Source: Anaeromyces robustus (Eukaryota > Neocallimastigomycota > Neocallimastigomycetes > Neocallimastigales > Neocallimastigaceae). From it: a DNA stretch of 57,164 bases. Every line of letters begins with the position of its first letter. The first letter of the stretch is position 1. Below the pieces are notes generated by a model that did no database searches, was not told the origin of the DNA, and saw nothing but the letters and a program-made list of their open reading frames with translations. A program made the translations under genes and the position numbers. Location of the stretch: NCBI GenBank assembly GCA_002104895.1, contig MCFG01000332.1:22501-79664 (forward strand), in the 5' to 3' direction. Positions 27,101-39,272 of the stretch are shown piece by piece.

Positions 27101-30100
27101 TATTAAAGTTTCAAATAAATTAATATTATATTAATATTATATATATTAAGATAACATAAATTTATAAAATTATAAATTTTTCCTTTCCTATAATAAAAAA
27201 AATGTTTATTTATTTAATCATTTATACAAAATTTTATTATATATATTTTTATAGTATTATTTTATATATTCTTTGATTTTATCTTTTATAGTATACAAAT
27301 AATTAAAAAATTAAAAACTTTAAAAAAAAAAAAAAAAAACCTTATCTATTCGTATATACATTTTTGTATATTTTTTTTATTTTTTTTAAACTATTATTCT
27401 TATATATACAATATTAATTTTATAGTGGGTACTAATGAATTAATCTAATATAAATGTTTATTTATTATTAAGTATATTTTGAACATTCTTTTTTTTGTTT
27501 TTATATAGTATATTCTATAATTTTTTTTTTTAAATTTTTATTTTTTATTTTTATTTAATAATGATTTTTTTTTTAGCCTTTTTTTTTTTTTAATATCATA
27601 AATATAAAATAATTATTAAATAATTATTATTTATATATATTGTTTATATTTTTTTTTATATAAACATATTAATTGTTTATATCATGTTAATTCAAAAAAA
27701 AAAAAATAAAAAAATATTAATATGATAAAAAAAAAATGTTTTCTTTTTTTTAACCCTTTTTTTTAATTATTATGAAATGATTTAAATTAATATCATAAAA
27801 ATAATAAAAATAATAATTAAGTATTAAATTAATATCATAAAATTTATTATTAAATTTTTATTTGATGGCAAACGAAAAAATAAAATAAAATAAAATAAAA
27901 AATTTATTATATATTTATTAATATATATTTATATTTATTTATTAATATTTATTAATATTTATATTAATTTATTAAATGAATAATTAATATATCATTATTA
28001 ATTAATTTATTTAAGAAATTATTATTATTATTATTATTATAATAATTTTTTCTTTAAAAAGAGTTATATATTTTAATCTTTTTTCTTTTCTTTTCTTTTT
28101 CTAATAATTATTAATATTAATTATTCTTGAACCATTTTCCCTTTTTTTTTATTTTTAATTTAATTTATTATAAATGTAATCCTTTTTAATATTATCATTA
28201 TTATGTAATTATTTTTAATCTAATATTAATATAATTAATAATAAAAGTAAATCAAAAGTTCAATAGTGTTTTAAAACAAAAAGAAAAAAAAAAAAAAAAG
28301 AAAACACAGAGTAACTAAAACTTTAAAGAGACTTATATGGTAAAAAAAATAATATATTAAAAGGAAAAAAAAAATAGAAAAAAAAACACTATATAGATAA
28401 AAGATCAAAAGATAAAAAAAAAATTTTTTTAATAATAGAATAGAAAGAACAAAATAAAAATTAAAAAATTAAAAAAAATATATATAAATATGAAGTAATA
28501 ATTAAATTTAATATATTTTAATATTATAGAAAAATGATTTATTTGTTACATTTAAATTATTATTATTTTTTTTTATAATTGTTTAATTAATAAAATAAAA
28601 TAAATAAATAAAATAAATAAAATAAATAAAACTAACTACTTAAAAAAAAAAAAAGAAAGAAAAGATAGAAAAAAAGTTTTTTATTATTATTATTATTATT
28701 ATTTATTTTGTATTTTGTATTTTGTATTTTTTTGTATTTTTGTATTTTGTATTTTGTATTTTTTTAATTTAAGTCATTTACATTTAAAAATATGGTTCAT
28801 TTTATATCCTTTTTTGTAAAAGATGATAAAACATATTAATTAAACTTGTTCAATAAAAAATTTGTAATTATTTAGTTTAGAAAATCTATTAATTTTACTT
28901 TTTTAATATTTTATTATTATTATTATTATTATTATTAATATTAAAAATTAAAATTAAAATATTAAAAATTAAAATTATAAAAAAAAAAAAAAAGTCAAAG
29001 ATTAAATTAAATGAAAATCCTCAATTAATATTTTAAAAGGATAAGTAATTAAATAATATTAATATTAATATTAATTTTTAATATTTTATTTTATTAATAT
29101 TTAATAATACTTAGCAAATTATATTTAGGATTATTTTATTTTATAATTTTTAAATTTAGCCTTTTTTTTTTTTTTTCATTTTAATAAAAAAAAATTAATT
29201 AAGGATTATCATTTTATCATTTCTATTTAATATCTGTTAAATTAAATTTGGTATATCATTTCATATAATTTTTATTTAATTTTCATTTAACGTCCTTTTA
29301 AATAATTAATTATTTTTTTAATATTACAAATTAGTATTATTGTTTTTTAATCCTACTCATCTTTTTTTCTATTTTAATAAACTAGTTTTATTAAATAATA
29401 AAATAAAGATCTTTTATTTATTATTTATTATTTTTAAAGTTATTTATCCTTTTTAATAAATAAATTAATAATTCATTGAGGATTTGTCATCTTTTTCTTT
29501 TTTCATTTCTTTTTTTAAATCTAAAAGAATAAAAAAAAAATAAAAAAAAAATAGAAATAAATTAAAAGAAATTAAAAATGAAATTAAAAATGAAATTAAA
29601 TGAAATAGATTTTTAATGTATTTAAAATTACATTTAATGTATATATTTTTACTAATTTTACATATAATAATTCTTAGCTTTTCATATAATAATTCTTAGT
29701 TTAAAAAAAAAAAGAAAATTTATTTTATTTTATTTTAATGGAATCAACCTTTTTTTTTTTTTTTTTAATTTTGAAACTTTAATTCTAATAAATAAATTTT
29801 TTAATTTAAATCTTAATATATCTTTACCATATTAATATAGATATAATATTAATAAAAAAAATAAAATGATTATTGAGAGAGAGAGAAAAATAAGAAATTA
29901 CTTAGTAATTTTTTATTAATAATTTATAATAAATAATAAATAATAATAAATAAATAAATAAATAAATAATAAATAATAATTATTATAATTATTATAAATA
30001 AGAATAATAATAAGAAATATTTTTTTTTTAAATATTTAAAAATATTAAGAAATAAAATGAAAATCTAATTAATCAGTTAATTATAAAAAAAGATTTATTC

Positions 30101-30419
30101 CCCCTTATGGGATACTTAATATATATATTAATATTAATATTATTATCTTTTTTTATTTATTTATTTATTTTATAATAATAAAATGTGATATTAATATGTT
30201 TTTCTTTTCTTTTTTTTTTATACTTTATATATTTAAATATTCTTTTTCAAATTTATTAAATAAGAATTTTTTTTTAAAAAATAATTTATATAAATTTATA
30301 TAAATTAAAATAAAAAGAATAGTATTAAATATATATAAATATATATAAATATATAATATAAATATAATATAATATATTTATTAAATCTATACAGAAAATC
30401 ATCTTTGGGATATAAAATG

Positions 30420-30454
<35 letters not shown>

Positions 30455-31669
30455 ATAAAGTCATTTATTATTATTATTTTTATTATTTCCTTTTTTAAAA
30501 AAAAGATGAATAATATTTAAAATATTTAAATATAATATATATATATAATATAATATTTATATATAATATTTATTTATTTTATAATAAATCATTCTTTTAT
30601 TTTAATTATATGGATTTCAATTAGGTACAAAATTTTTTTTTTTAATTTTTTAATTTTTTTTTTATACATTTTTTTTATACCGTTACAACACACGGCATGA
30701 GCATTTAGAACAAATTATTGTTTATTTATATATATATAAATAGAGTGAGATAAAAAAAAAATGTTTATTTTTTTTTTTTTTTTTTAGTAATGAGTATACA
30801 AGAGAAATTCATTATTTTATTTTTTTTTTTTGGATAATTAAAAAAAAACAAAAAATGTTTTCAATATTTTTTTTTTTTTTTTAAAAATCATTATTTCTAT
30901 AATTATTTATTATATAATACAATTCTATTTCTACTTATTTTTATTACAATAAAAAAAAAAAACAAAAACAAAAAGTAATTTTTATTATATATTTATTATA
31001 TTTTTAGGTTTTATACCTTTTTTTATATAGTATTAAAACTCTTATAAAAATGTTTTTTTTTTTTTTATTATTATTATAATCACATAAAAATGAATTTCTA
31101 TTTATTCCTAATATATATAAAATATAAATGTAAATATATAATATTAATATAAATGTAATATATTATAAAATATTAATTAATGTAAAGATTTGGAGTGACC
31201 ACTAGGTTATTGTAGGAAATTAATAATAAATAATAATATAATATATTAAATTATTTATAACACTATTGATTATTCACTTAATTAATTAGTAGATTCATTT
31301 ATATAATATATATTTGTTCATTTATTTATGGTTGATATTTATATTTTATTTATTATTAATTGATTGTTAATATCGACTCAAAGAGTCAAATAAAATAAAA
31401 TACATGAATTTATATATTCAAAAATCTATTCTAAATTATTACATGATTGGGCAAATTATTTAAAATAAGAATTATATAATTATTTAATTATTATTTTAAT
31501 TAAATAAATATAATATTAAGAACTAGATAAATTATTATATTAATTAAGTGAATAATAAATTAATATTTAAATAAATTTATTTCAATGAATACATATTATT
31601 AATTTAAGTAAATTATTATCTAATAATTGAGTGAATATATTTATTATTAATTAAATAAATAATATTATT

Positions 31670-31775
31670 CCGAAAGGTAAAGAGTAAGGTTCGAACCAGA
31701 GACAACCAACATAATAATAGAAGCAGGTAGAACTGAGCCTAATTAGTAGCCATAATGGATCCATATCATTACAAT
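31670..31775 (-). other. tRNA-like relic with Pol III A- and B-box-like sequences
   Basis: On the minus strand a GGCTCAGTTC string (about 31741-31730) resembles the A box and D arm of many tRNAs. About 35 nt further comes GGTTCGAACCT (31697-31687), a near-perfect B box. The stretch is distinctly less AT-rich than the desert. I could not fold a complete cloverleaf: the T stem does not pair beyond its inner bases and no convincing acceptor stem is present. It may be an old tRNA pseudogene or the head of a second SINE. No poly(A) tail or target duplication was found. It faces away from the SINE-like element 70 bp to its right. Confidence 0.4.
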
Positions 31776-31833
31776 TAATATATTTACCATATATTAAATT
31801 ATATTATCTCATATATAAAATAATTGACGATTT

Positions 31834-31844
31834 AATTTAGAGTT
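31834..31844. repeat. Target-site duplication, left copy (AATTTAGAGTT)
   Basis: AATTTAGAGTT is repeated exactly at 32267-32277, just after the poly(A) tract of the inserted element. The leading two A bases are ambiguous with the tail, so 9 bases are unambiguous. Confidence 0.8.
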
Positions 31845-32268
31845 TCTATCCTGGTTGTTAAGGCGTTTCCTTAGCATACATAAGGCTTCTGGATCGACAC
31901 CGCATCTACCCCAAGCACAAGTGGTTTTCTCCTTCACGGGTATTACACTGTGGCAAGGTAGTGCACAGGTATAGTATTTGAGGCGTAGCTACTCACGCCT
32001 CATTAAATAATATAAGTATATGAGTAGATCTTTAAGTCTAATAATGTGGGGTGCGGCTCTAAATTATTGGGCGGTTTCCTTGGTGACTACTATTCATATG
32101 TGGGGCTTGTAGACTGGACCCGTTATTAAGTTAGCGTTAGGGTTTAAGTACAAATGTAAAATATATGAATATACCAAGGGCGTCGACGCCGAAAAGGTAA
32201 GGCAGGGAATTTAATTCCGATACATTCATGTGAAAAATCACATGATAAGTCTATAAAAAAAAAAAAAA
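31845..32268 (+). mobile_element. tRNA-derived SINE-like retroposon, about 410 nt plus poly(A)
   Basis: The element is bounded by an 11-bp direct repeat and ends in 14 A (32255-32268), the signature of LINE-driven reverse transcription into a nicked target. Its 5' end is tRNA-like. TATCCTGGTTGTTAAGG (31847-31863) matches the D-arm region of tRNA-Ser/Leu at about 12 of 17 places, by memory of that consensus. CCTTA-GCATACA-TAAGG (31869-31885) forms a 5-bp stem with a 7-nt loop where the anticodon arm should be. GGATCGACACC (31891-31901) matches the Pol III B box at 10 of 11. The body is much richer in G+C than its surroundings and contains hairpins at 31979-32002 (GAGGCGT/ACGCCTC), 32179-32190 (GGCGTCGACGCC) and 32227-32244 (CATGTGA/TCACATG). 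A minus-strand open frame of about 50 codons exists inside but looks incidental. A retroposed copy of another structured RNA is the alternative. Family unknown to me. Confidence 0.75.
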
Positions 32269-32277
32269 TTTAGAGTT
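32267..32277. repeat. Target-site duplication, right copy (AATTTAGAGTT)
   Basis: Exact match to 31834-31844. It follows the A tail directly and returns to ordinary AT desert sequence. Confidence 0.8.
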
Positions 32278-34742
32278 ATGGAAAGTTTAGCGAAAAATAA
32301 ATTATTTTTTTTGTTTTTAAAATGTAAATTTTTTTTTGTAAATGGTTAAATCAAATCTAATGTAATATAATATAATATAATTATAATATATTAATTTAAT
32401 ATATTTTTAATGTATTATAATATATTAATTAATATATTAGCCAACTATTTAATTATTATTTTAGTTTTTTAGTATTTTTTTATTTTCTTTTTTTTTTTTT
32501 TTGTATCTTTTTGTATTCCCATTAAATTTTTTTTTTAATTATCTAAACATAATACTAAATAGTTTATTATTTTATTATTTTTATTATTTTATTATTTTTA
32601 TTTAAATTATAATGATAATACATATTATTACATATTATTTATTATTTATTATATATAGATAGTAATAAAAAAGTAAACCGTAAATTGTAAATTGGTATTT
32701 ATTTTATATAATTTTATATAATTTTATATATTTAATATTATATGTAAATAATATATCTAAATATAAATATATCTATTGAATATTTTATTTTATTTTATTT
32801 TATTACAAAAAAAAAACTAATTATTGTAATAACGGTAAGAAAGATAAATTATTTTGATACATTATTGTTAATAATTTATAAAGTTTTAAGAACATTAATT
32901 TTTTTTTTTGATATACCTTTTATATTATATTTAATATTTAATATTTATTATTTAATTATTATTATTATTAGTTTAAGAAACTACTTTTAAATAAACATAA
33001 AAAAATAAAAAATTAATTATAAAAAAAACTTTAAATAAATATTAATTTAAGTTTTTTTTTTTATATTAAATCATTGCTTTATTTTTATTTTTATTTTTAT
33101 AGTTAAAAATATTTTATTTTTATTTTTTTTTTATTTTTTATTTTTTTATTTTTATGCATATATATGTTTTTTTACCTATATTTTTTTTTGTTTTTTTTTT
33201 TTATTTTGTTTTTTTTATTTATTTTTTTTTTATTTTGTTTTTACATATATATCCTATCCTATAATATTATATAATAATTTCATGCTTTTCAATAATCCAT
33301 ATTATATATATTATTATTATATTTATATATATATAAATATATAAATTATCTTTATTTTTTTTTATGATATAATAATAATGAACAAAAAAAAAAAAATTTT
33401 TTTTTTCATAATAAAAATAAAAAAATTAAATTATTTTAATATAATATTATTTTTTTAATATAAAAAAACATATTAAAAGAATTTTTTTTTTAATTTTTAA
33501 TTTTTTTTGTAATATATTAAAAAATATTTTATTTGTATCTTTTTATATTAAATGTAAAACAAATTAATTTTTTTAGGTAAATCAATTTAGATTTTAATTA
33601 TTATTTAATATTGGTCAACAAATTTGGATAGATAAATTTTATTGATTATAAAATTTTCCAGAATCTTAATAAAATCATTTTTTTTTCATATTATTATTAA
33701 TATTTTGGAGAACATTTTTATATATCTTTTTTTTTTATTTTTTATTTTATTTATTTATTTTTATTTATTTATTTATGTATCAATTTATTGGTAATGTCAT
33801 ATCAATTTATGTTATATATATATTTTTTTATGTATATGTAAATAAAATTAGACAATTTTTTGGTTTTGAGTTATACAAGTAAATTTTGTTCAAATTTAAA
33901 GTAAAAATAATAAATAAAAAAAAAAAGACTGAATATGTTACATTATTGTTTTTTAAAAGTTGTATTATTTTTTTATTAAACAATAAAATATATATATAAA
34001 ATTTATATTTATTAAAACATTGTTTTTTTTTATATATATATCTATATATTATATATTATATTTTATATTTTAAATAATTATTAAATATAATTACGTATAA
34101 ATGATCATCAACTCTATATAATGTTCTAATTTCTAATTATAGATTTTTTTTATATAGAAATTTCCAAGTGATATTTAATAACCAGTTTCATGTTTCATGT
34201 TCTAATATAAATTGTTTTAATATTTCCTTTTTTATTTTTTTGTATATATAAAAAAATCAACATTTTTGTTATAAATTTTTTTATAAATAAATTCACCTAT
34301 ATATGATTCTATTTCTTATATATATTATTATATATATAATAATATATTAAAAATTAATTACTTTATTTAATTATTTATTAATTCTAATATATGTATAATA
34401 TATTTTAATAGAGTAAATATTAAATTATATTAGATTAAAAACTTTAATAATTAAGGATATCAAAAAATATTCTATATATCTATAAAATTATACATTTTAA
34501 TATATATTAACTTTTTTTTTTTTTTTTTTTTATACTTTATATCTATTTTTTATATATTATGGTTAATATTATATTTTAATTACAATTAATTAGATATTAA
34601 ATAGTTAATATTATTGTAATATATGTAATAATATTATTAATCAATAAAAATCAATAAAAAAAATAACTATTTAATATTTAATAGGAATATAATAATAAAG
34701 TGGAGGTGGTTAATTAATTTTAAATTATATCATATAAATTTG

Positions 34743-34776
<34 letters not shown>

Positions 34777-35640
34777 TTTCAACTCCACCCATTTTTAACT
34801 AATATATTCTATTTTTCATAAAAAAAAAAAAAAAGATCAGCATTTAATTCCCCTTATGGAATGTTATCGTTATTATCAATTATTAAATTTTATATTAACA
34901 TTACAAAGTTCCATATTTTATTCTCCATTTTGTACTCTTTATTTATTTTTAAAGTTCAATTACTTATATATTTATTTTATTTTATTTTTAATATAATTTA
35001 TTTTAATATTATAATAAATTTTATTCTATTCTTATTATATCTATTTATTTTATTTTATTTTATTTTATATATCATTTATGTTATACAAATTATTACAAAA
35101 GTATTACAAATAATAAATTATAATATAATAAAAATATCCTAATTTTTTTCTTATATTATATTACATGATTATATGATATATATGTGTTTATATATATATA
35201 TAATTTTTTTAATGACAACATTTTTAATCATAGGTTATTAATATTAGTAACAAACAAATATATTCACAAAAATAAAAACATGAAAAAAAAATGTCATCAA
35301 CAAAGAAAAAAAAAATAAATAATAATAAAAACAAAAACAACAATAAACAATAAAAAGTCTAAACAAAAAAAAATTAAATTGAAAATAACAAAAATAAAGA
35401 CAAAATAAAATAAAATAAAATATAAATTTAATAAATATATAAAAAAAAAGAATTTATAAAAACATATATATATAAATAAAGAAATTATAATATGGATATA
35501 TAAAGTAAAAAAAAGTAAAAAAAAAAAGAAAAGAAACAAAAAGAAAAAATTAAATTATTTCTCAATAATTACATCATATTTATAATAATTAAATTTTTTA
35601 TTATATTTTTTATTATTGTAAAAAAAAATTCTATAGAAAA

Positions 35641-35671
<31 letters not shown>

Positions 35672-38394
35672 ATATAAAATAATAAATAAATAAATAAATA
35701 ATATACAAATAAATATGATTACTTAATTAAATAGTTCTACGTATAATTTTTTTTAAAGGCAATAGTCTTTAAAAAAAATATTTATATATATATCTTATAT
35801 ATATCTTATAAATCTTATATAAATAAATAAATAATTAAATAAATAATATATTATTTATAAATAGATAAATGATTATAGTATTAGTGAAATACTAATAATC
35901 AATATATTGAATATAAATTAGAATAAAAATTAAAATATATTTATTATTATATTATTACTATAATAATAGTTTTGCGGTTGACATTAAATAAAAAAATATA
36001 TATATATAGATATAGATATATAATTTAATTATTTTTTATGATAATAAAAGAAAAATGTTAGTCATTTTTTCCTCCACAATGCAATATTTAAATAATTAAA
36101 TAATAATTAAATAATAATAATAAAAAATGTTTTTTTTTTTATAATTATAATTATTTTATTTTTTTATTATAAAGTATTTGTATTTATTTTATTTAATTAT
36201 TTAATTTCCATTTTTTTTTTGTTTATTCTATTTATTAAAAAAAAAAAAAAAAAAAAAAGAAATAATATTTAATAATGAATAAATTTTATATTAATTCTTT
36301 ATTATTTTTATATTAATTTTAATATTTCTTCATGTTTTTTTTTTTTTTTTTTCTTTCTATAAACAGATATTATTCTTTCGATAATAATTAGATTATTATC
36401 CGTTAAATTAGAATTAAAATAAAAAAAGTTATTTGTATTAAATAAATGTAATATAATATAATATAATATAATATAATACTAAAAGGTAATATATAATTTA
36501 TATAAGAATATTAAATTTTTAATTACATTTTATATATTAATTATTATATATTAGTTTATATTGGTTTTTTCCATATTCTATCTATAATACATTTATTAAC
36601 ATAGAGTTTATGATATTAATATAAATTTTATTAATTAATTTTTTTTTTTAATTATACCTACATATATTTTATATATTTTATATATTTTTTATTTAAAATA
36701 TTTATTAAATATTTAATAATATTAATAAATTATTAATTATATTTAAATTATATTTATCTATTTAATTATAAAATATTTATAATAAATAATTTAAATATTA
36801 AATAAATAATTTAAATCTTAAATAAACTATAAGTAAATAAATAAATAAATAATGTAAAAAATAAATAAATAAATAAATAAATAAATAAATATAATATAAT
36901 CCTATATAATAATAATAATTTCTTCTATAATTAAAATAATAATATTTGTACTGAAGTAATAATTATATTAGAAAATTAAAATAAATTAAATATAATTATT
37001 GTTTTATATTAAGATTATATTTTTTGTAAAGATAAATTATTAAAAAATTACCCAATGACAAATATATTAAAAAAAAAATAAAGTAATTTTTTTTTTTTTT
37101 TTTTTAAAAAAAAAGGATAATTATCAATATATAGTTAATATTAACCTATAGATTTTAATACCAATGAATGATTATTTTCAATTTTAAATATTAAACTATT
37201 TAATTCATCTTTATATATATTCATATATTAAAATATAAATTAATGTAATATTAAATATCAATTGCTGACAAAGATAATATATTAACTTTATTAAATATAA
37301 AAGTTTAAATAAAGAGATTAAACTATATTAAAAAACGATAATAGAAATTATTAATATATCAAGGGGCATATAATATCACAAAAAAAAAATTTTTTTTTTT
37401 ATATTTTATATTTTATTTTATTTTATATATTTATATTTAAATATATATATTTTTATGATTTTATTTTATTTCTTAATTTGTCTATTTATTTCATTTTTAT
37501 TATGATTTAAGGTTTTAAACCTTATTTTATATAAAATTGAAAATTGAAAAAAATAAAGGAATTTCATATTTGTATATTTGTATATTAAATTCAATTTTAA
37601 TTTTTTTTTTTAATTTTATTATTTTTTTTTTGAAGTTATTAAATAAAATTATATATTTAATAAAGTTTTGAAATAAAATATATATTATCAAATATATATT
37701 TAAATATATTATCTTTATATATTAATATATATGGTAATATAATTATAATATATGGTACTATTTATCTTTACATTTTTTATCAATATATTCTATTTTTCAT
37801 ACATGAATACATAAAAAGAGTTTAAAAAATATTAAGATATAAAGTTAAACACAAAAATATGAAAAATATGGTGTTAATATATTAAATATAAAAACTTTAA
37901 ATTAATTATTATTATTATGATTTAACAAAAAATTTTATTAGTTTTTTTTTTATATTTTATATTTTATAATTTTATTTTTTTTATTTTATTTTATAATTAA
38001 GATTTTTTATTTTATTATTATTATTTTATTATTATATATAATTTATAAATAATTTATAAAATTTATAAAATTTATTTATTATTATTATTTTTATTCATTA
38101 ATATATTTATTAAGATGTTTTGAAGGATAAAATTATATAAAAAGGACAAAAATGTATTTTTTTTTCTCATAAATTAACTAATTTTTTAAATTTTTTTTTT
38201 TTTTTTGAAAAAATATTATATATTTTTTTTTATAATAATAATAAATGAAAAAATATAGATATATAATTAATAATTTATCCATATAGTCTATATAAAATTG
38301 ATAGAGATAAGTTAAAAAAGATATATTTAATAAACTTATTTAAAATAATAAGAGTAATAAACTCTATAAAAAAATTATCAACAGATATAGACTT

Positions 38395-38433
<39 letters not shown>

Positions 38434-39272
38434 AAATAAGAGAAAAAAGTAATTTTTTTTTTTTCTTTAAACTGTATATATATTAAAAGTTAAATTGTTA
38501 ATTTTTTTTTTTTTAATTTTCCATTCATAGGTATATATATAATCTTTTTTTTTTATTTTATTATTATATATAATATTATAATATAACAGAAAATAAATGT
38601 TTTTTTTTATTATAAAAAAAAAAAAGGAAGGGAGGAATAATTAATAATAAAAATATAAGATAATAATAAGATAATTTAAAGTCAAAATTAAAATTTCATT
38701 AGAATCAATTATAATTTTAAAATAAAAAGTATCAAAAGAAAAATAAAACTATTATAATATAGAATATTATTAAAAAGAATATAGAATATAATTCATATGA
38801 ATTAATTATAATTATTATAATATAGAATGTAATTCATAAGAATTAATAAGACAATTATTAATAATTAATTATAAAAATAATTTGAAAAAAAAAATTATTT
38901 AAATTAAAAAAAATAAATTTTATATATAGATAAATAAGTAATAATATATAAAAGTAAAATGTTATTAAAGATAAAAAAAATATGAAATGATAGTTATTAA
39001 TTAATTCTTTTTTTTTTTTTTAAAAAAATTTTTTTAAATATATATTAACATTCTTTTATATATATATATATATATAATAGTACCAATTAATCTTTGGATA
39101 TAAATAATAACTAATAATAATAATAATAAAAAAGAAATTATTGGAACTTTGAAAAAAGCAAATATTGGAATTAAAAAATAAAAATAAAAATTTTTGTTAA
39201 AATAATTTATAAATTAAATAATTAAATTAAAATAATAATAATAATAATAAAAATAAAATAATAATAAAAATA
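32278..39272. other. AT desert upstream of the zinc-finger gene
   Basis: About 7 kb of A/T runs. A plus-strand frame at 34861-35142 begins with an ATG but encodes only hydrophobic and Asn/Lys residues expected from AT composition. The last kilobase should contain the promoter and A-rich 5' leader of the gene starting at 39273. No specific promoter element can be told from background. Confidence 0.6.

Larger units (their letters stand above)
10126..31664. other. AT desert without recognisable genes
   Basis: About 21.5 kb of A/T runs and simple repeats. I scanned both strands for exon-like patches with balanced codons and found none I would defend. Long open frames here translate only to Ile, Leu, Phe, Tyr, Asn and Lys runs. 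The most patterned repeats are listed separately. Slightly more complex patches, such as 10370-10560, 11000-11160 and 21420-21560, show no domain or RNA signature. Confidence 0.6.

Noticed and set aside
31817-31998. Minus-strand open frame of about 55 codons with a protein-like stretch CAWGRCGVDPEALC
   Set aside because: It crosses the SINE boundary and target-site duplication, and an open frame this long in a less AT-rich 400-bp patch is expected by chance; the RNA-element reading explains the region better.
30103-34861. Similar strings CCCCTTATGGGA near 30.1 kb and CCCCTTATGGAA near 34.85 kb
   Set aside because: Only about 12 bases are shared, with no wider similarity; two such matches could be chance.
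34861-35142. Plus-strand 93-codon frame starting with ATG
   Set aside because: Only Ile, Leu, Phe, Tyr, Asn and Lys-rich sequence with no domain, and no change in base composition from the surrounding desert.
35297-35539. Minus-strand Phe-rich frame of 80 codons
   Set aside because: Reverse reading of A-rich sequence with AAACAAA motifs; no conserved residues and no start context.
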